Shown here one piece after another: positions 30,601 to 43,000 of a stretch of DNA of 64,000 nucleotides. This DNA is from Rhizomucor pusillus. Lineage: Eukaryota > Mucoromycota > Mucoromycetes > Mucorales > Lichtheimiaceae. The stretch covers positions 45,316-109,315 of the forward strand of contig FWWN02000359.1 of assembly GCA_900175165.2 (NCBI GenBank), written 5' to 3'. The stretch's first letter is position 1. Every line of letters begins with the position of its first letter. Position numbers and translations under genes: made by a program. Under the pieces are notes generated by a model. The model worked only from the letters and a program-made list of their open reading frames with translations, made no database searches and was not told where the DNA came from.

Positions 30601-31014
30601 CCAGTCTTGGCACTTGTCGACTATTTGGTTCCTGAGGTCAAGGCATTGGCCGCAAAGGAGCCGCTTATCTCAGATGCTCAAGTGCTTGATCTCTTGCGTA
30701 CTATCACACCTGTAGGCATCTTACCTGCACCTCAGCCCATTTTCATTCGTAGATTTAGATGGGGAGAGGCACTTGTTATCTGGTTCAGAAGCATGCTGTG
30801 GGGACAGGCATACGTGTCTTCCATGACCGAATATTGTCCTTGGAATGGAACCCACATTAAACTGTTCCAGATCAAACACCAAGCATCCTCATCCTCGACC
30901 TCGTCTTCCGGACAATCTGAGCAACAGCAACCCCCGCAAGCACCAACTTCACCGCAAGCACCAGCAGCAGCACCAAAAGCTACCTCCCAAACAACCACGA
31001 CAACTGTACAATAG
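27683..31014 (+). CDS. HID1: HID1 / Ftp105 family Golgi trafficking protein
   Basis: Eleven exons: 27683-27745, 27805-27840, 27900-28010, 28081-28314, 28378-28432, 28499-29307, 29376-29466, 29521-29684, 29753-29996, 30068-30516 and 30568-31014; 900 aa. The N-terminus MGATDSKLAFR matches HID1, including Gly2 for N-myristoylation in the animal protein. Family blocks include FWTLPESIDDVYSLI, RVNYVVWESGVG, HFIVTKTERK and NYMMETERALDLMVVLIFYAMD. HID1 is a peripheral Golgi protein needed for dense-core vesicle and cargo sorting; fission yeast Ftp105 anchors the deubiquitinase Ubp5 at the Golgi. A Gln/Ser-rich low-complexity insert near 30218-30450 lengthens this copy. Intron 29685-29752 is GC-AG (GCAAGT). 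It is convergent with TRP2, 43 bp between stops. Confidence 0.93.
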
Positions 31015-31057
31015 ATATGCTGATTGTCATATTGACTAAAACCAGTGATTTTTACCA

Positions 31058-32809
31058 CTATTCTTGCTGTTGTTGTTCCCAGATCTTTCGTTCACATTGT
31101 TCCAGCGTGGCCAGATTCGATCCCATCTTGTTCATCGTTTCCTGATATTCATCTTCTTCTACAGAGTCATAGACAATACCGCCACCGGCTATAAAAAGCA
31201 ACCAACGAATCAATACTTGTAATTACACTCCTAACCCAGTCCACTATATTGCAATGTTACCTTGCAAGTATGCTACACCGTCCTTGAACACCATTGTTCG
31301 GATAGCAATGCAAGTATCAAGATCTCCCGAGTAGTCAAAGTGACCTACGGCACTGTCATGCAACAATTAGTTCAATATACTATACATGGATGAAAATACA
31401 AGAAAGAAAGAGTATGTGCTTACCCAGCATAGACACCACGTTTTTGCTTCTCCAATCCCCGAATGAGTTCCACGGCTCTGATCTTTGGTGCACCAGAAAC
31501 AGTGCCTGCAGGGAAGATAGCGCGGAACGCATCGAAAGGTGTCTTGTCGTCACGCAATGTGCCAGACACGTTTGAGACAATGTGCATCACGTGAGAGTAA
31601 TATTCGATCTGCATGAGTTTGTCGACCTTTACAGATTCGGGTTTGCATACGCGGTTGATATCATTTCTACCGAGATCCACCAACATGACGTGTTCGGCAC
31701 GCTCCTTGGGATCTGCAAGCAGGTCCTTTGCCAAAGCTTCGTCCTCCTCTGGGGTCTTTCCTCGCTTGCGAGTACCAGCAATCGGGTGAGTATACGCGAC
31801 ACGGTCCTGCACCTTGGTGAGCATTTCCGGCGAAGCACCAACGACGGTAAACTCTTTCAAGTTGACGTAAAACATGTAAGGCGAGGGGTTAAGCGAACGC
31901 AAGTGGCGGTAAACGTTGAATGGGTGGAGTGAGGTTGGACGTGCGAGACGCTGGGACGGTACAGCCTGGAAAATGTCGCCTTCCTTGATGTGATGCTTCA
32001 ATTTGGTGACAAAATCTTCGTAACCTTCTTTGCCGACATTCGACGTTGCTTTTTGGCCCAATTCAATGGGCGGCTGCGGGACAGAAGGTATTTGCGGTTC
32101 GTTCAGTAAGGTCATTGTGCATTCAATCTCCTCGACTGCCTTTAGGTACTCTTTCTTTACTGCTTCGGGATCTGTAACGTCGCTTCGAAAGTGTGATACG
32201 ACGTTTGCAACGTGTCTTACACGGTCAAACACGACAATGGTATCGCAAAGCATGAAGATCGCGTCAGGAATATTGAGTGGATCGTCTAATTCGCCTTTAA
32301 TGCTCGGTTCAAAGTACTGGAAACAATCGAATCCGATGTAACCGACGGCACCACCTAGGTAATTCATACATGAGCTTTGTCGTTACTCAATATTCATTTT
32401 TAAAACTGACCAGTAAATGATGGTAATCCAGGTACTTTGACGTATTTGATGTGTTCGAGTTCCTTTTCTACAGCTTTCAAGGGATCGCCTTTGACAGCTT
32501 CGTTCGGGCCGACCTTGACAATCTTGTAGGGATCTATTATTACCCAATGTCAAAATCTTAAGGTCCCACACTGCACGTCTCACACAATTTTTTACCGGCT
32601 CCAATAAACGAATAACGGCCAATGTTCTCGCCACCTGCAACGGATTCAAACAGGAATGAATAATCGCATCGGTCGGCTACTTTGAGGTACGCGGAAACAG
32701 GGGTCAAGTAATCGGCTTCGAATTCTGCGTATATAGGAATGGTGTTTCCTTGCCCGCCAGCGACGATCTGTTGTACTTCTTCCAGGGTAGGCCTTAATTT
32801 AAGCGACAT
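31058..32809 (-). CDS. TRP2: Anthranilate synthase component I
   Basis: Five exons (minus): 32596-32809, 32411-32533, 31424-32354, 31261-31352 and 31058-31188; 496 aa. It converts chorismate and glutamine-derived ammonia to anthranilate, the first step of tryptophan synthesis, with a separate glutaminase partner. Chorismate-binding motifs are intact: [52 protein letters not shown] and the C-terminal GGGIVYDS. N-terminal residues around [16 protein letters not shown] form the feedback-inhibition (tryptophan) site region of the family. Length is normal. Confidence 0.96.
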
Positions 32810-32873
32810 GGTTCTAGTCAGAAAAAAGAAAGTGGTTGGTAGTAGTCCCAAAACTTTCAAATGAGTCAAGATT

Positions 32874-32886
32874 GCGCGCGCGCGCG
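32874..32886. repeat. Alternating GC tract upstream of TRP2
   Basis: A 13-bp uninterrupted GCGCGC run, 65 bp upstream of the TRP2 start. Alternating purine-pyrimidine GC runs can adopt Z-DNA under supercoiling; a similar run precedes DDB1. Confidence 0.8.
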
Positions 32887-33024
32887 GGGATTGATGATCA
32901 ACCGACAAGAAGCTCATCTTTTTTAATCTCCAGAAAAGGATTTGATTATTACGAAATAAGTATGCTGATAATTCATTTCATGCATTATTAGAAAGAAAAG
33001 AACAAAACAAACAGCAAAAATCTT

Positions 33025-35442
33025 CTATACATGGGATATTTTTTGTTGTTGTGTCTTGCGGCCACCGATGGACAAGGATTCTGGTATGCGATATAGCTGG
33101 AATAAGTTTAGGAAGGCCATGGCAACGATCAGATAGTATACAAGGTGATGATCGAATGGGAAAGGAAGTCCTGCTGTGAGCGAGTATGACCATAGCGTGC
33201 CACCGATAGTTGGTGCTAGATACCATTCCAGTTACCGGTTAGTTTCACTCCATAGACAAGCTAACGTGCGATTAATGTTTGCACTTACCAAAGGCACGCA
33301 CGAGAGCGAGACACGATTGAAGAATACCATTAACGACGCCCAAGTGTCGTGGATCCGCTGAATTAGTGACCTGAGGAAATAACGGTACAATATCAGCATA
33401 TTTGACACATGACAACGTCGATTTCCCATTATTGATACTTGCCATGATCATTAGACTAGTAATCGACAAGCAGTTTGCAAAGAAGCGAATAAATATCAGA
33501 CACATGTAGGCGCTTTGGAAGATTAGATAAACCGAAGAGCTGGTTGTCTGTGCCGCGTGGAAGAGCAGCCAAGCCTTGAGCGTACTGAGTTCAGGGAAGA
33601 GGATATACACAGGTACAAACAGGTAGCCAGCAATGCGGGCCATAGTGACTGTTGGCAGATATTGGTTGATCTTTGGATACAAGTAGAACTGGCAGAATAG
33701 TTGCTGGATACCGCCAATAGCAAGTGCTTTGGCGAACTCTTGGGAGTTGGAACCAAGTCCACCGGCGTAGGATGGCGCAGAGAAATAGAGAGGTAATACT
33801 TCATCCAGAATCATTGCATGGAATGCCCACACGCTGCAGCGACGCACATTGGTTTTATCCGTAAGCAAATTATATTACTTCCCACCATATTCTTTTCACT
33901 TACGCGTAAGCTGCAATTGTCATTTTGCTTGCATTTGAGAGCTTGAAAGCGGCCTTAGACTCTTCCTCCGACTCTGCCGGCGTTTCTCCAGCACGGACAG
34001 AGACGTGCGTGGACGAGCGAAGCAACGATCTTGTTTCCTCGACTTCAGTGCCTGAATAGTACTTGTAGGCCTTTCCGGAACGTTTGCGCTCCAACACGGC
34101 CGGATTGGTTTCCTTGAGACAGAAAAAGCCAATGACAAAGCCCACCATGGAACCTATGGATGCCACGAAGCAGGGCAAAAAGTATGGATATCCCTTGAGG
34201 AACTCATTGTCTCCAAACAAGCTCGGGAACTGTTCCGCCGGTTTGCAAAGATATCCGCCTTTTTATTCACGATTCATTAGTATACACAGAGCACTATGAA
34301 TGATACATATGCATACGTACCGATGGTTGGTCCAGCTATTTATGAGCGTTCAGATATAGTTGATAAAATTTATTAGTACGACCGGCAGCATAGCAACAGG
34401 AGCTTATAGATAATCTTACCGATCATGCCAATACCCCAGCAAAAGCCGAACAGCGAGAACGCCTGTGCTCTGTTGGTTGCATCCGCCAGCTCGGCGAGAG
34501 CGCTGCGGGCGACAGCGGCGTTACCTACAATACGTGACGGAAACAGTCAGCTGCTGTGTGCTCCAACCCCTTAGTCGGAAAGCCCGACGACAGTATAATA
34601 CCATTCATGATGCCGCAGAAGGTTCGGGTGCCGATAGCCCACCAGAGATTCTTGCTCAGACCAAAAGCTGTAGCCGATATCGTGTTACCAATAAGTCCAG
34701 TAAGCAATATCGGGCGGCGACCGTGACGGTCTGAAAGTCTGCCCCACATCATGGCCGTACAAAACTGAGCCAAGAAAAACATCGAAGCTAAAAAATGTCA
34801 TGCTTATTTGAATGGGATTGCGCATTTGGCTGCATCAATTTTTTTCAGCGACTTACTAATCCATCCGGCATACAACCCAATCTCCTTCTCGTCGTCAGAA
34901 AGCTTGAAATCCTTCAACTGATGGGGAGTATAAATCAAGAGGAAGAAGAAATGTTACATATAATTGATTAGTAACCATAGTACTTATAAGTTAGTCAGTC
35001 AGGCAAGTCTTACCATGAAATAAATGAATGGGAGTAAGATCGTGGATGTCAGGGGCTCGCTGAAAAGGATAATGCAGATAATGAACATTTGCATTTTGGG
35101 CAACGGTGTCGGTGAGTCATCGTTCTGCGTATATACGCTTTCTGGGTATTCTGGTGGGAGTCCTTCATTGTTCGATGTAGCAGTGGTTGTTCGAGAGAGC
35201 ATATGGGTATCAAAATTGGTCATGTTCTCCGTCATGGAGGGTCTTTTTACGGACAGATTCGATGCAGAGGGCGCCATGGAAGTATGGTAGCTCGATGGAT
35301 ATCTTGGAATACTTGTGACTGAATGCCGTCTTGTTCGATCGATTGATTCGTCGTCTGTATCCAGAGCAGGATCGATGCTTGCACGCAAACTGCTGTGGAT
35401 GCTTTCGGTGTAGCTTTTACCAAGAATATCTTGCGGATCCAT
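33025..35442 (-). CDS. Major facilitator superfamily transporter (ZIF/DHA1-like)
   Basis: Nine exons (minus): 35014-35442, 34857-34917, 34602-34787, 34420-34524, 34321-34335 (15 nt), 33904-34258, 33443-33833, 33289-33370 and 33025-33215; 604 aa. A Ser/Thr-rich cytosolic N-terminus of about 115 residues precedes twelve predicted membrane helices, with a cytosolic loop in the middle. MFS signatures are visible: GRLSDRHGRRPILL after helix 2, AGPTIGGYL, and NSADPRHLGVVNG in the second half. The family proton-couples export or vacuolar uptake of small organic molecules; plant ZIFL and fungal multidrug members share this pattern, but the substrate is unknown. Intron 33371-33442 is GC-AG and, being 72 nt without a stop, could be retained. 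The 15-nt exon encodes part of the conserved AGPTIGG motif. Confidence 0.88.
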
Positions 35443-36658
35443 GGGGGCGGTGTGAGTCTATAGAGAGAGAAACAGAAAGGTAATGCGCGCTCACACACCG
35501 TGGCGTCTAGGGGGGCTAAATACAAAAAGGAAGGAAGAAAGAAAAGAAAAGAAGAAGAAGGGTTCCGGAAGCGCCTTGGGGATTCCCGTCCCTTTATGTA
35601 TGATTGCAGTCCAGGCTGCTGCGGGCAGCCGCGAGGATGCACGTGTCCTTGTGATATACATCAGGACTCAGGGACCGAACGATTAACAGGCAATGAGTCA
35701 ACTTTGGAAGGTCCATAGAATATCATTGGATCACAACGGGGCCCTCCCATGAGATCAGACCCCCTCGAATTCCTTGATTTAAATGTACAGTAGTGTCAGC
35801 TGCAGGTGGTGCTATTATTTTCCTAGCAACGCACACTTTTCATTATACTATTGACAGCAGCCGTCGGCAGCAGGGGATGCATATCAACATTTAATGACAA
35901 ATAAAAAGGGATCTTAAAAAATCGATTTGGCATTAGCTTAGAAAGGGACAAAATGGTGCAATCCCCACCAGAACGTCGGCACTCCGAAATACAATACCCA
36001 AACCTCCGGTTATACACAACAACAACACGGACCCTCGGCTGATCCCACTCCAGCCATATCCATAATACAGACACACAAAGCAGGCCAGTTTCCGAATCTG
36101 GACTTGACCGCGGCAAACACGTATGCAGTGCGACGTGAATACAATAGAAGATCTTTTGTTTAGGCATTTACGATATACATGTCTCTCTGCATAGTTACAC
36201 AAACCTACGTAGAAATCTTGCGCTTGTGTGTGCAACATGTTACGTATGGATCACGACGTTTTGCGTAAATTACAGATGTTTTGATTGCACCCACACGGAC
36301 GAGCCAAAAACCTTGTTTTCGGATAGGTGGCGCAGCATTCGCATACTTTTAAAGTTTTGACTGTGCAAATGCACGTACCGTCCAAACGGCGAGAAATGAA
36401 GTGTGGAAATTTAAGAGTACAGTACTACTAGACATACACAACTCTATGTATGTAATGCTCTCCTTGAACCGCCTATCATTCAATAGAAAGGATTAATTCA
36501 TCAGTAATTCTAAAGCGCGCTCAAAAAGTGCGGCACTGCTGAAGAATGATGATCATGTTTGCATACGTAAAAAAAATCAACATTATTATTTGTAATCGCG
36601 CACACACGTCAAAGATCAGAATTCACAAGATGGCTCAGCTGCATATGCTTACGCCATA
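35443..36658. other. Intergenic: MFS promoter and 3' flank of Ecm33-like gene
   Basis: About 1.2 kb between two genes transcribed leftward. It holds a GA-rich tract at 35520-35560, just upstream of the MFS start, and otherwise unremarkable AT-rich sequence. Open frames of up to about 110 codons on the minus strand (35823-36238) show no domain. Nothing else supported. Confidence 0.5.
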
Positions 36659-38049
36659 TTAGAATCCTAAAGCAAGAACAATGCCTGCGAGAACTAAGGA
36701 AAGCGATCCGCTGAGACCAGCTGCAGCAGAATTGGCCTGGCCAGACTTGCTGTTCGATGAAGGCTTGCCAGACTTGTCCATGGAAGGAGCACTACCATCG
36801 CCTCCAGAGCCCTGGCCGATCGTCGGCTCCATCTTGCTAGCATCCATACCAGACTTGCAGCTCCAGACATTGCCCTTGACAACGCTAGTCATCTTTAGCT
36901 TCTTCTCAACTTCCGGGCATGGGAACTGGTTGCTTGTTGTCTGGACACGCATGCCTCCACGGATATCTTGCAATACAGGAAAATCGTAAGAGTCGAAGCT
37001 GCCAGCGAGATCAACTGTGCCGTGGACAGCACCAAGCTTGGGATATCCTCCCAGGGTCGTCAGCGCTGTGTTGTTACCAACGGAAAGAGCACCGTGAATG
37101 AGGTTGAGTGCCTTGAAAGATGTCTCGCTCAAGTGATCGTTGTTTTCAATGGCCAAAGTACCGCCAATATCTTCAATGCTATCCAATTCCAGCTTGGAGA
37201 ATCCATTTTGGTGGAAGGAGATATCTGACGTCACGTGAGCAAGGGCGGGAAGATTGATTTCGCCTAGGTCGCGGAATGTAGCGCTCTGGATGGATACGAG
37301 TTGCTTGGCCTGCAATCCAAGGAACTTGTTAGACATGGCTGCTCTACAACAAAGAATTCATCCCCAAATACCTCAAAATTCATTTCATGACCGTTACCGG
37401 CAACGTACAGTTTGCCCTTGAGCTCCTTGGCAGGGAAATCAAACTTCTTCATATAATTGTTCTGAGCCAACGTGAAAGAGTTTAGGCTCTCCATCTGCAG
37501 ACCTTCGATAGAGGCTGCCTTGACGTCTTCGATACGCATATCCTCAACCTTGGAAAGTCCCGCAGGGAATTGGATCTGGTCTAAAACGGGAAGTACAGAA
37601 AGCGTCAAGTTCTTGACTTCAGTGAGCGATGGCATATCAAGCTTTTCAAGCTGCGTGTTATCAATGATTGAAAGTTGCCCGCCGACTTTCTTGAGATTCG
37701 GAGCACTGAAGGTATGTAGAGCGTCGCTGCTCTTGATGATCAAGTCACCTGTCATTTCTTCAACACCTTCCAGCGTAAGCTGACCGACGGGGCTCTTCTC
37801 CATGAGAATATTTCCCGTAAATGTCTTGCAGGTCTTGATAACATCAAGATCTCCTTGGCCGGTACCCGTGACATCCTTGCTGCATTCGGCGTGGGATTGA
37901 GAGCCTGATTGCTTTTGCGCTTTGACAAGTAAGAAGCATGTGAGCTATATATCATCAGATGGAAACACGCACGCGCATTTCTTACCTTGCGTCAAAGCAG
38001 CAAGCGAGATCAAGAAAAGAGTGGTTGCATTGGAAACCAACTTTACCAT
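36659..38049 (-). CDS. Ecm33/Sps2-like GPI-anchored cell-wall protein
   Basis: Exons (minus) 37986-38049, 37398-37919 and 36659-37338; 421 aa. The signal peptide is MVKLVSNATTLFLISLAALTQA. A receptor-L-like leucine-rich solenoid follows, with repeats such as LTLEGVEEMTGDL, LQSIIDNTQL-like strands, LTLSVLPVLDQI and GTVDLAGSFDSYDFP. A Ser/Gly-rich stalk then precedes a GPI-attachment signal (small residues NSAAAG, then the hydrophobic end SLSLVLAGIVLALGF). Ecm33-family proteins support cell-wall organisation and integrity, a pathway also served by Pkc1 in this window, though the genes are not adjacent. The second intron (37339-37397) was placed by frame, because the nearer GT-AG pair would be only 28 nt and out of phase. 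Confidence 0.9.
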
Positions 38050-38992
38050 CGTTTAAGCGAAAGAGGAGCTAGCGAGAGAAAGGAAATATACAAGTTGTAA
38101 ACGTCTTTTTGTAATGTAAATTTGTTGTTATATAAGGATCGGATGAGACAGAGCACCAATGAGCTACTACATCGTCGTATCCACAAATGAGGAGCATTTT
38201 TTGCTCAAATTATAAACTTATCCACCCATCAAACGCGGGGAATGGAACAGGAGTGAAGCCGCTTAGACCTTCACTTGTATTTTGAATTGGCGGCAACAAT
38301 ACGTTTTGGGCTATTAGCATCACCCTGCACATTCTCTCTGTCTTTCTTTTTAATCACATTGGATAAAGCAGTTTCAGTAGGATAAACCACTGTTTGATCT
38401 AGCATCTGTTAGTTTACAAAAATACCCGGTGTCGCATTGATATACAAAAAATTCAGCGACGGTCTGATGTTGGCATATACATACCATCCTTCTAGGAGAA
38501 TTCAGAGCACAGAAATGGAAACGCGGGGAAGAAAAACAATTCATCTGATATTTGTTTGTTTGCTTTTTTTATCGCAAACAATACGTTCAATATGTGTTTC
38601 GGCTTGGCATGGAACACGTTGCTACAGAGACAACAATTACATGTACATACGCATAATACTTGATCTGCTCTATTTACGCCGTCATGATAATGTTGATGTT
38701 ATCAGGAACTGTATCCTACTTCATTCCGTTTATGGAATTGCAGGTAGCACTATCGTCGACGGGTGCTTGCCTCATATTATTGCAGGGAAGATGGCGTCTT
38801 TTCGGACGCATTCCGCACTTTTCATGTGATTTCACTAGTGTACCCGCACATTGGCTCATCTTTATTTTTAAGCGATGGGTTGGAAGATGCTGGAAAGGTG
38901 TCCTTTTTTCCTTTTTTTTTTTGCCTTTTCGCCGTCTCTTGTCCTCCTCCCGCCCTGTTTCTGTACTTTGTTCTCTATTCTCGCATATCACC
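38050..38992. promoter_or_regulatory. Upstream region of the Ecm33-like gene and of a small rightward ORF
   Basis: About 940 bp. A CT-rich strand bias at 38900-38985 (runs of T and CT just before the ATG at 38993) resembles fungal core promoter/5' leader sequence. No other feature stands out. Confidence 0.4.
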
Positions 38993-39316
38993 ATGTCCCC
39001 TCAACCGTTTTTGACCCTTAACAGCGACCACAGACACGATTTTGACTATGATTACGATAACAGCTCTGAAATATCAACACACAGAAACATCAGTTTCCTA
39101 TATTCTGTCTCGGACCCGTCCGGCATTTCCACTGCAGAAATCCTCAAATGCAACTTGGACAATGGGTTCCTGGTGCTCAACGCAGCACAAGAGGTTGAAG
39201 AGCAGGATGCTGTTGATGCGCGAGACCGACTAGGCCAATCTTCGACTCACGAACCTCTCCAGCTTTTCTTGTATAGTCAGGATGAGCCGTTTTCTGACGA
39301 ACCTGAGCAGTTCTAG
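38993..39316 (+). CDS. Small acidic protein of unknown function
   Basis: A single open frame of 107 codons beginning MSPQPFLTLNSDHRHDFDYDYD. No known domain is recognised. The composition is acidic, with a DYDYD cluster at the start and a Ser/Glu/Asp-rich end, unlike random translation of this DNA. Support is circumstantial: a CT-rich leader directly upstream, a regular codon mix, and placement in an otherwise empty gap. It could also be the last exon of a larger transcript or chance. Confidence 0.4.
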   Translation: MSPQPFLTLNSDHRHDFDYDYDNSSEISTHRNISFLYSVSDPSGISTAEILKCNLDNGFLVLNAAQEVEEQDAVDARDRLGQSSTHEPLQLFLYSQDEPFSDEPEQF

Positions 39317-40030
39317 GAAGAATAAATCTTTCTCTCTATTTCTATCTCTATCTCTATCTGTTCTCGTAGTATTGAAACGCTACAAATGATCGGAACTTTC
39401 CCAGGCTGTTTGAATTTCAGCAACCCAAGTCTCGCGTTATCGCAATAATGATAGTTGAGCTGCCGCCTTGAAATTAAAGTCTACACATCCATGAACGGTG
39501 CGAGGTGGGGCATTATCTATCATTTGTTTTCAAGGACGAGGAGACAGTACCAGACCTCTTGCTGACTCTGTAGTAATTTTCATCGTCGGCGTAATGAGCA
39601 ATGGTAGATCATCTCCTTAAATGTGATCATGCTTAATTATTTGGATAATTCAAGCTACCCATGTGTATAATCATATAAGTCGAATGAGGAATAAGGCACC
39701 ATTCTTATTGTGTCTTCTTAACACAGCAGTCATCAACGATGCAGGCACATCCATACTTTGCCTCTTCGGAACAAAAACAAATCTATAACAATAGTGTATG
39801 ACAATGAATTCATAGCTATCTATTTTATTATGTCTAGAATAACCAATACAAAGGCCTAGTTTTGAGCACAATGATGGGTAATCTTTGTTCGACATACTTA
39901 AGCACAGCGCTAATTACCATAGGAGGCAAGCATGAAAATAGCGGTACCGTGGAAGGGGGGACTCCGCGGCATCAAAATCGACTTGCCTGTCTGCCCGCGA
40001 TCACTCTTCTCCCTTTCGCGCGCGCGCGAC
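39317..40030. promoter_or_regulatory. Upstream region of DDB1
   Basis: About 710 bp. It includes a CTCTAT microsatellite at about 39332-39358 and an alternating CG tract (CG)6 at 40017-40028, two bases before the DDB1 start codon. No supported gene. Confidence 0.45.
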
Positions 40031-43000
40031 ATGACTTTATACAAATATGTTGTTACGGCGCAGAAACCAACAGCTACGCAGTTCGCTCTCAGGGCTTCGT
40101 TCACAGCTCGCGACGAAACAAACTTGATCCTGGGGTAACTAGGCATTTGCAGTGAAGTTTAAAGTTCTTTGTTACTGATCCCTTTGGAACGCCCTGCCAG
40201 TCGCAACACGCGTATCGAGATTTATACGTTGGAACCGGACGGTCTGAAACCCACGCTCGAATTCAACATCAATGGCTCGATCAGGGCAATGGAGGAGTAT
40301 AAACCTCGAGTACGACGATAATTTCCCCCATTTGTTGTAAAACAATGGAATATGTCAGAAATCGAAAAAACTTAAATGTTTATATATAGGGTCGCGACAA
40401 GGCATCCATTTTCATAATGACTACACGCCGCAAATTCTGCATTCTGACTTTCTCTGAAAGGTCGAGGCAAATCCTGACTGAAGCAAGCGGTGAGATCATG
40501 CCTACGGGCCCACCGTTCCGTCTCGGCGATTTGCTTGGTTGCCTGGATCCAACGAGCCAGTACTTTGCTGTACGAATAAACGAATGCCTGATTTCTATCG
40601 TCACATCCGAGGCATTCACACAACGAGCGCTCAAAGAAATGTACCTGCGGAATGGACCCCACATAGAACATTTACGGCGTGGATTCCATGGAACTGTGCA
40701 ACCACAGATTGACTTATCGTAAGGACATCTTGAAAACAAGACGAAAAAGGAAATCAACGCTGTTGACATGGAGACGTTCATTCATTCAGACTAGGATACA
40801 ACCGCATTGTTAATATGACTTTCCTTCATGGCACCACGCAGCCCACGTTAGCTGTACTCTACGATAATTACGAAAGCCGAAGGCTGGTGGAAACTTTTGT
40901 GCTTAATCCCGAAAACAGGGAATTCGAGCCGTCTTCCAAACTCATAGAGGACCTCTCACCTGCCGACGGCGATACGACTCTTATTTCATTGCCTCTGCCG
41001 TTAGGAGGAGTCGTTCTTATCGGTCGTTCTACCATTCGATATTTAAGTCCTGGACGCAAGGCAAAGGCGATCAGCAACAAAGGCTGTGCTGTCAGCTGGT
41101 TGGTTCTGTTTGCTTAGGTTCCACGATGATGATGATGAAATACTAACATCTGTATCTAGTTTCACAATGCTAACAGAGGACGGCACTCGAATACTATTGG
41201 GAGATTGCAATTATGGAGGGTTGTTCCTTCTTAATCTTGTCGTCTCTGGCCGTTACGTGGAATCTATGAGCATTGTCAAGCTGGGAAAGGTGATTTATGC
41301 ATTCTTATGTTTCTCAAACTCTGTACTGATGCCTGCGGTGGAAAAGGTATCGATTCCCTCATCATTGGCATGTCTCGACAACGATGTCATCTACGTCGGT
41401 TCTTCCTTTGGTGATTGTCAAGTAGTGCATATACGGAACTGCAGTGTCAATAATATGGAGAATGTCCTCAAAGTCGTGGAAGAGTATCCCAACTTAGCAC
41501 CCGTGCATGATTTTTACAATGCCGATGTGGATAAGCAGGTTCGCAGTGCATTTTCTCTTTTACACTGCAGAGGGTGTATATTTTGCTAATAAATTGCACT
41601 GCGACAGCTTATTACATGCTCCGGATTTGGATACGACGCTGCACCTCGCATTATCCGTCACGGTGTTGGATTGAACGAGCTTGCGACAAGTGAGATAGGT
41701 GGTGTTTTAGGCATTTATACGCTCCGGCCATACTTCGGATCGAGGTAAAGAGATCGTTGGAAAACAAGAAATCAAGACGAGGCAGTTGCTCACCACCAAT
41801 TCTTTTGCAGCTACGACGACGTTCTTGTATTTTCTTTCATCAACGAGACCCGGGTGCTCCAATTGCATGATAGCGAGATGATCCAGCTTGATACCTACTC
41901 TGCGTTTGCCTTAAATGAACGGACGCTAGCAACTGGAAACGTCTTGAACGCTGGAATTGTGCAGATCACAGACAGGTGCGTCATTTTAATGGAAGTTGGC
42001 GTGCACGGTAAACTGCTGGATGTCTGGCAACCACCGGATGGATCAAAAATTGTCGTTGCAGCCCTCAATGCATCGCAATGTGTTATATCTTTGGGCTTCG
42101 GAAGATTGATAGCTCTCGCATTTCCGGGCGGCAAGAAGATACAAGAAGCTGGGTAGGTTAAATATCCCATTTTTGAGAGATCGTTTTCTAATCATTAATT
42201 TCGAACCAGAACAACCAAGCTGAGATACGATGTATCCTGCATTGATATCACACCATCCAACTCCCCTCGCGATCCCGAAACTTCAGTGGTAGCTGTGGGT
42301 GTTTGGAAGAAAATAGGAGTACGGCTGTTGGCGTGGCCATCACTTCAAGTGCTTGCTGCAGAAAATCTATCAGGTGTTGCAGTTCCGAGATCGCTCCTGA
42401 TGGCAAAATTTGAAGGAATATCATATCTCCTCGTGGCTATGGGTAACCGTTGATCGATACTATCTGGAAGAAAATAGGTATACTAAGATGGTACTTGTAT
42501 AGGTGATGGTGGATTTTACAACTTCAAGCTCGACGATATTAACGGTCGACTCTGGGATAAAAAGCGGTCTTTCCTCGGTAAAATGCCTATATCGTTAGGC
42601 ATTTTCTTTTCAAACGATACCATGCACGTCTTTGCAGCCTCTGATAAACCGAGCGTAATACATAGCCGCAACCGCAAACTTATCTACTCGAATGTTAATG
42701 TCAAGGTATGCAAAAATGCTGCGGCGGAAAAAGATTGCCTGCTAACTACCAGTACCGCAGGATGTCCGATATGTGACATCGTTCAATAGCGCAGCATTCC
42801 CGGACGCTGTCGCCCTAGTTACTAAAGATTCACTCGTCATTGGTCAAATGGAAGAAATCCAAAAATTGCATATATCCAAGATACCCTCCATCGACATGCC
42901 ATTGCAAATAGTACATCAAGAGCCATCTCGAACCTTTGCGATTCTAACCAGCAACTTTTCCGCGGGTCCATCACCTAGACCAAACGACATAACTAGCGCC

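Noticed and set aside
39932..40030. Upstream extension of DDB1
   Set aside because: The added residues (Arg/Ser-rich) do not match the DDB1 N-terminus, which starts at MTLYKYVVTAQ.
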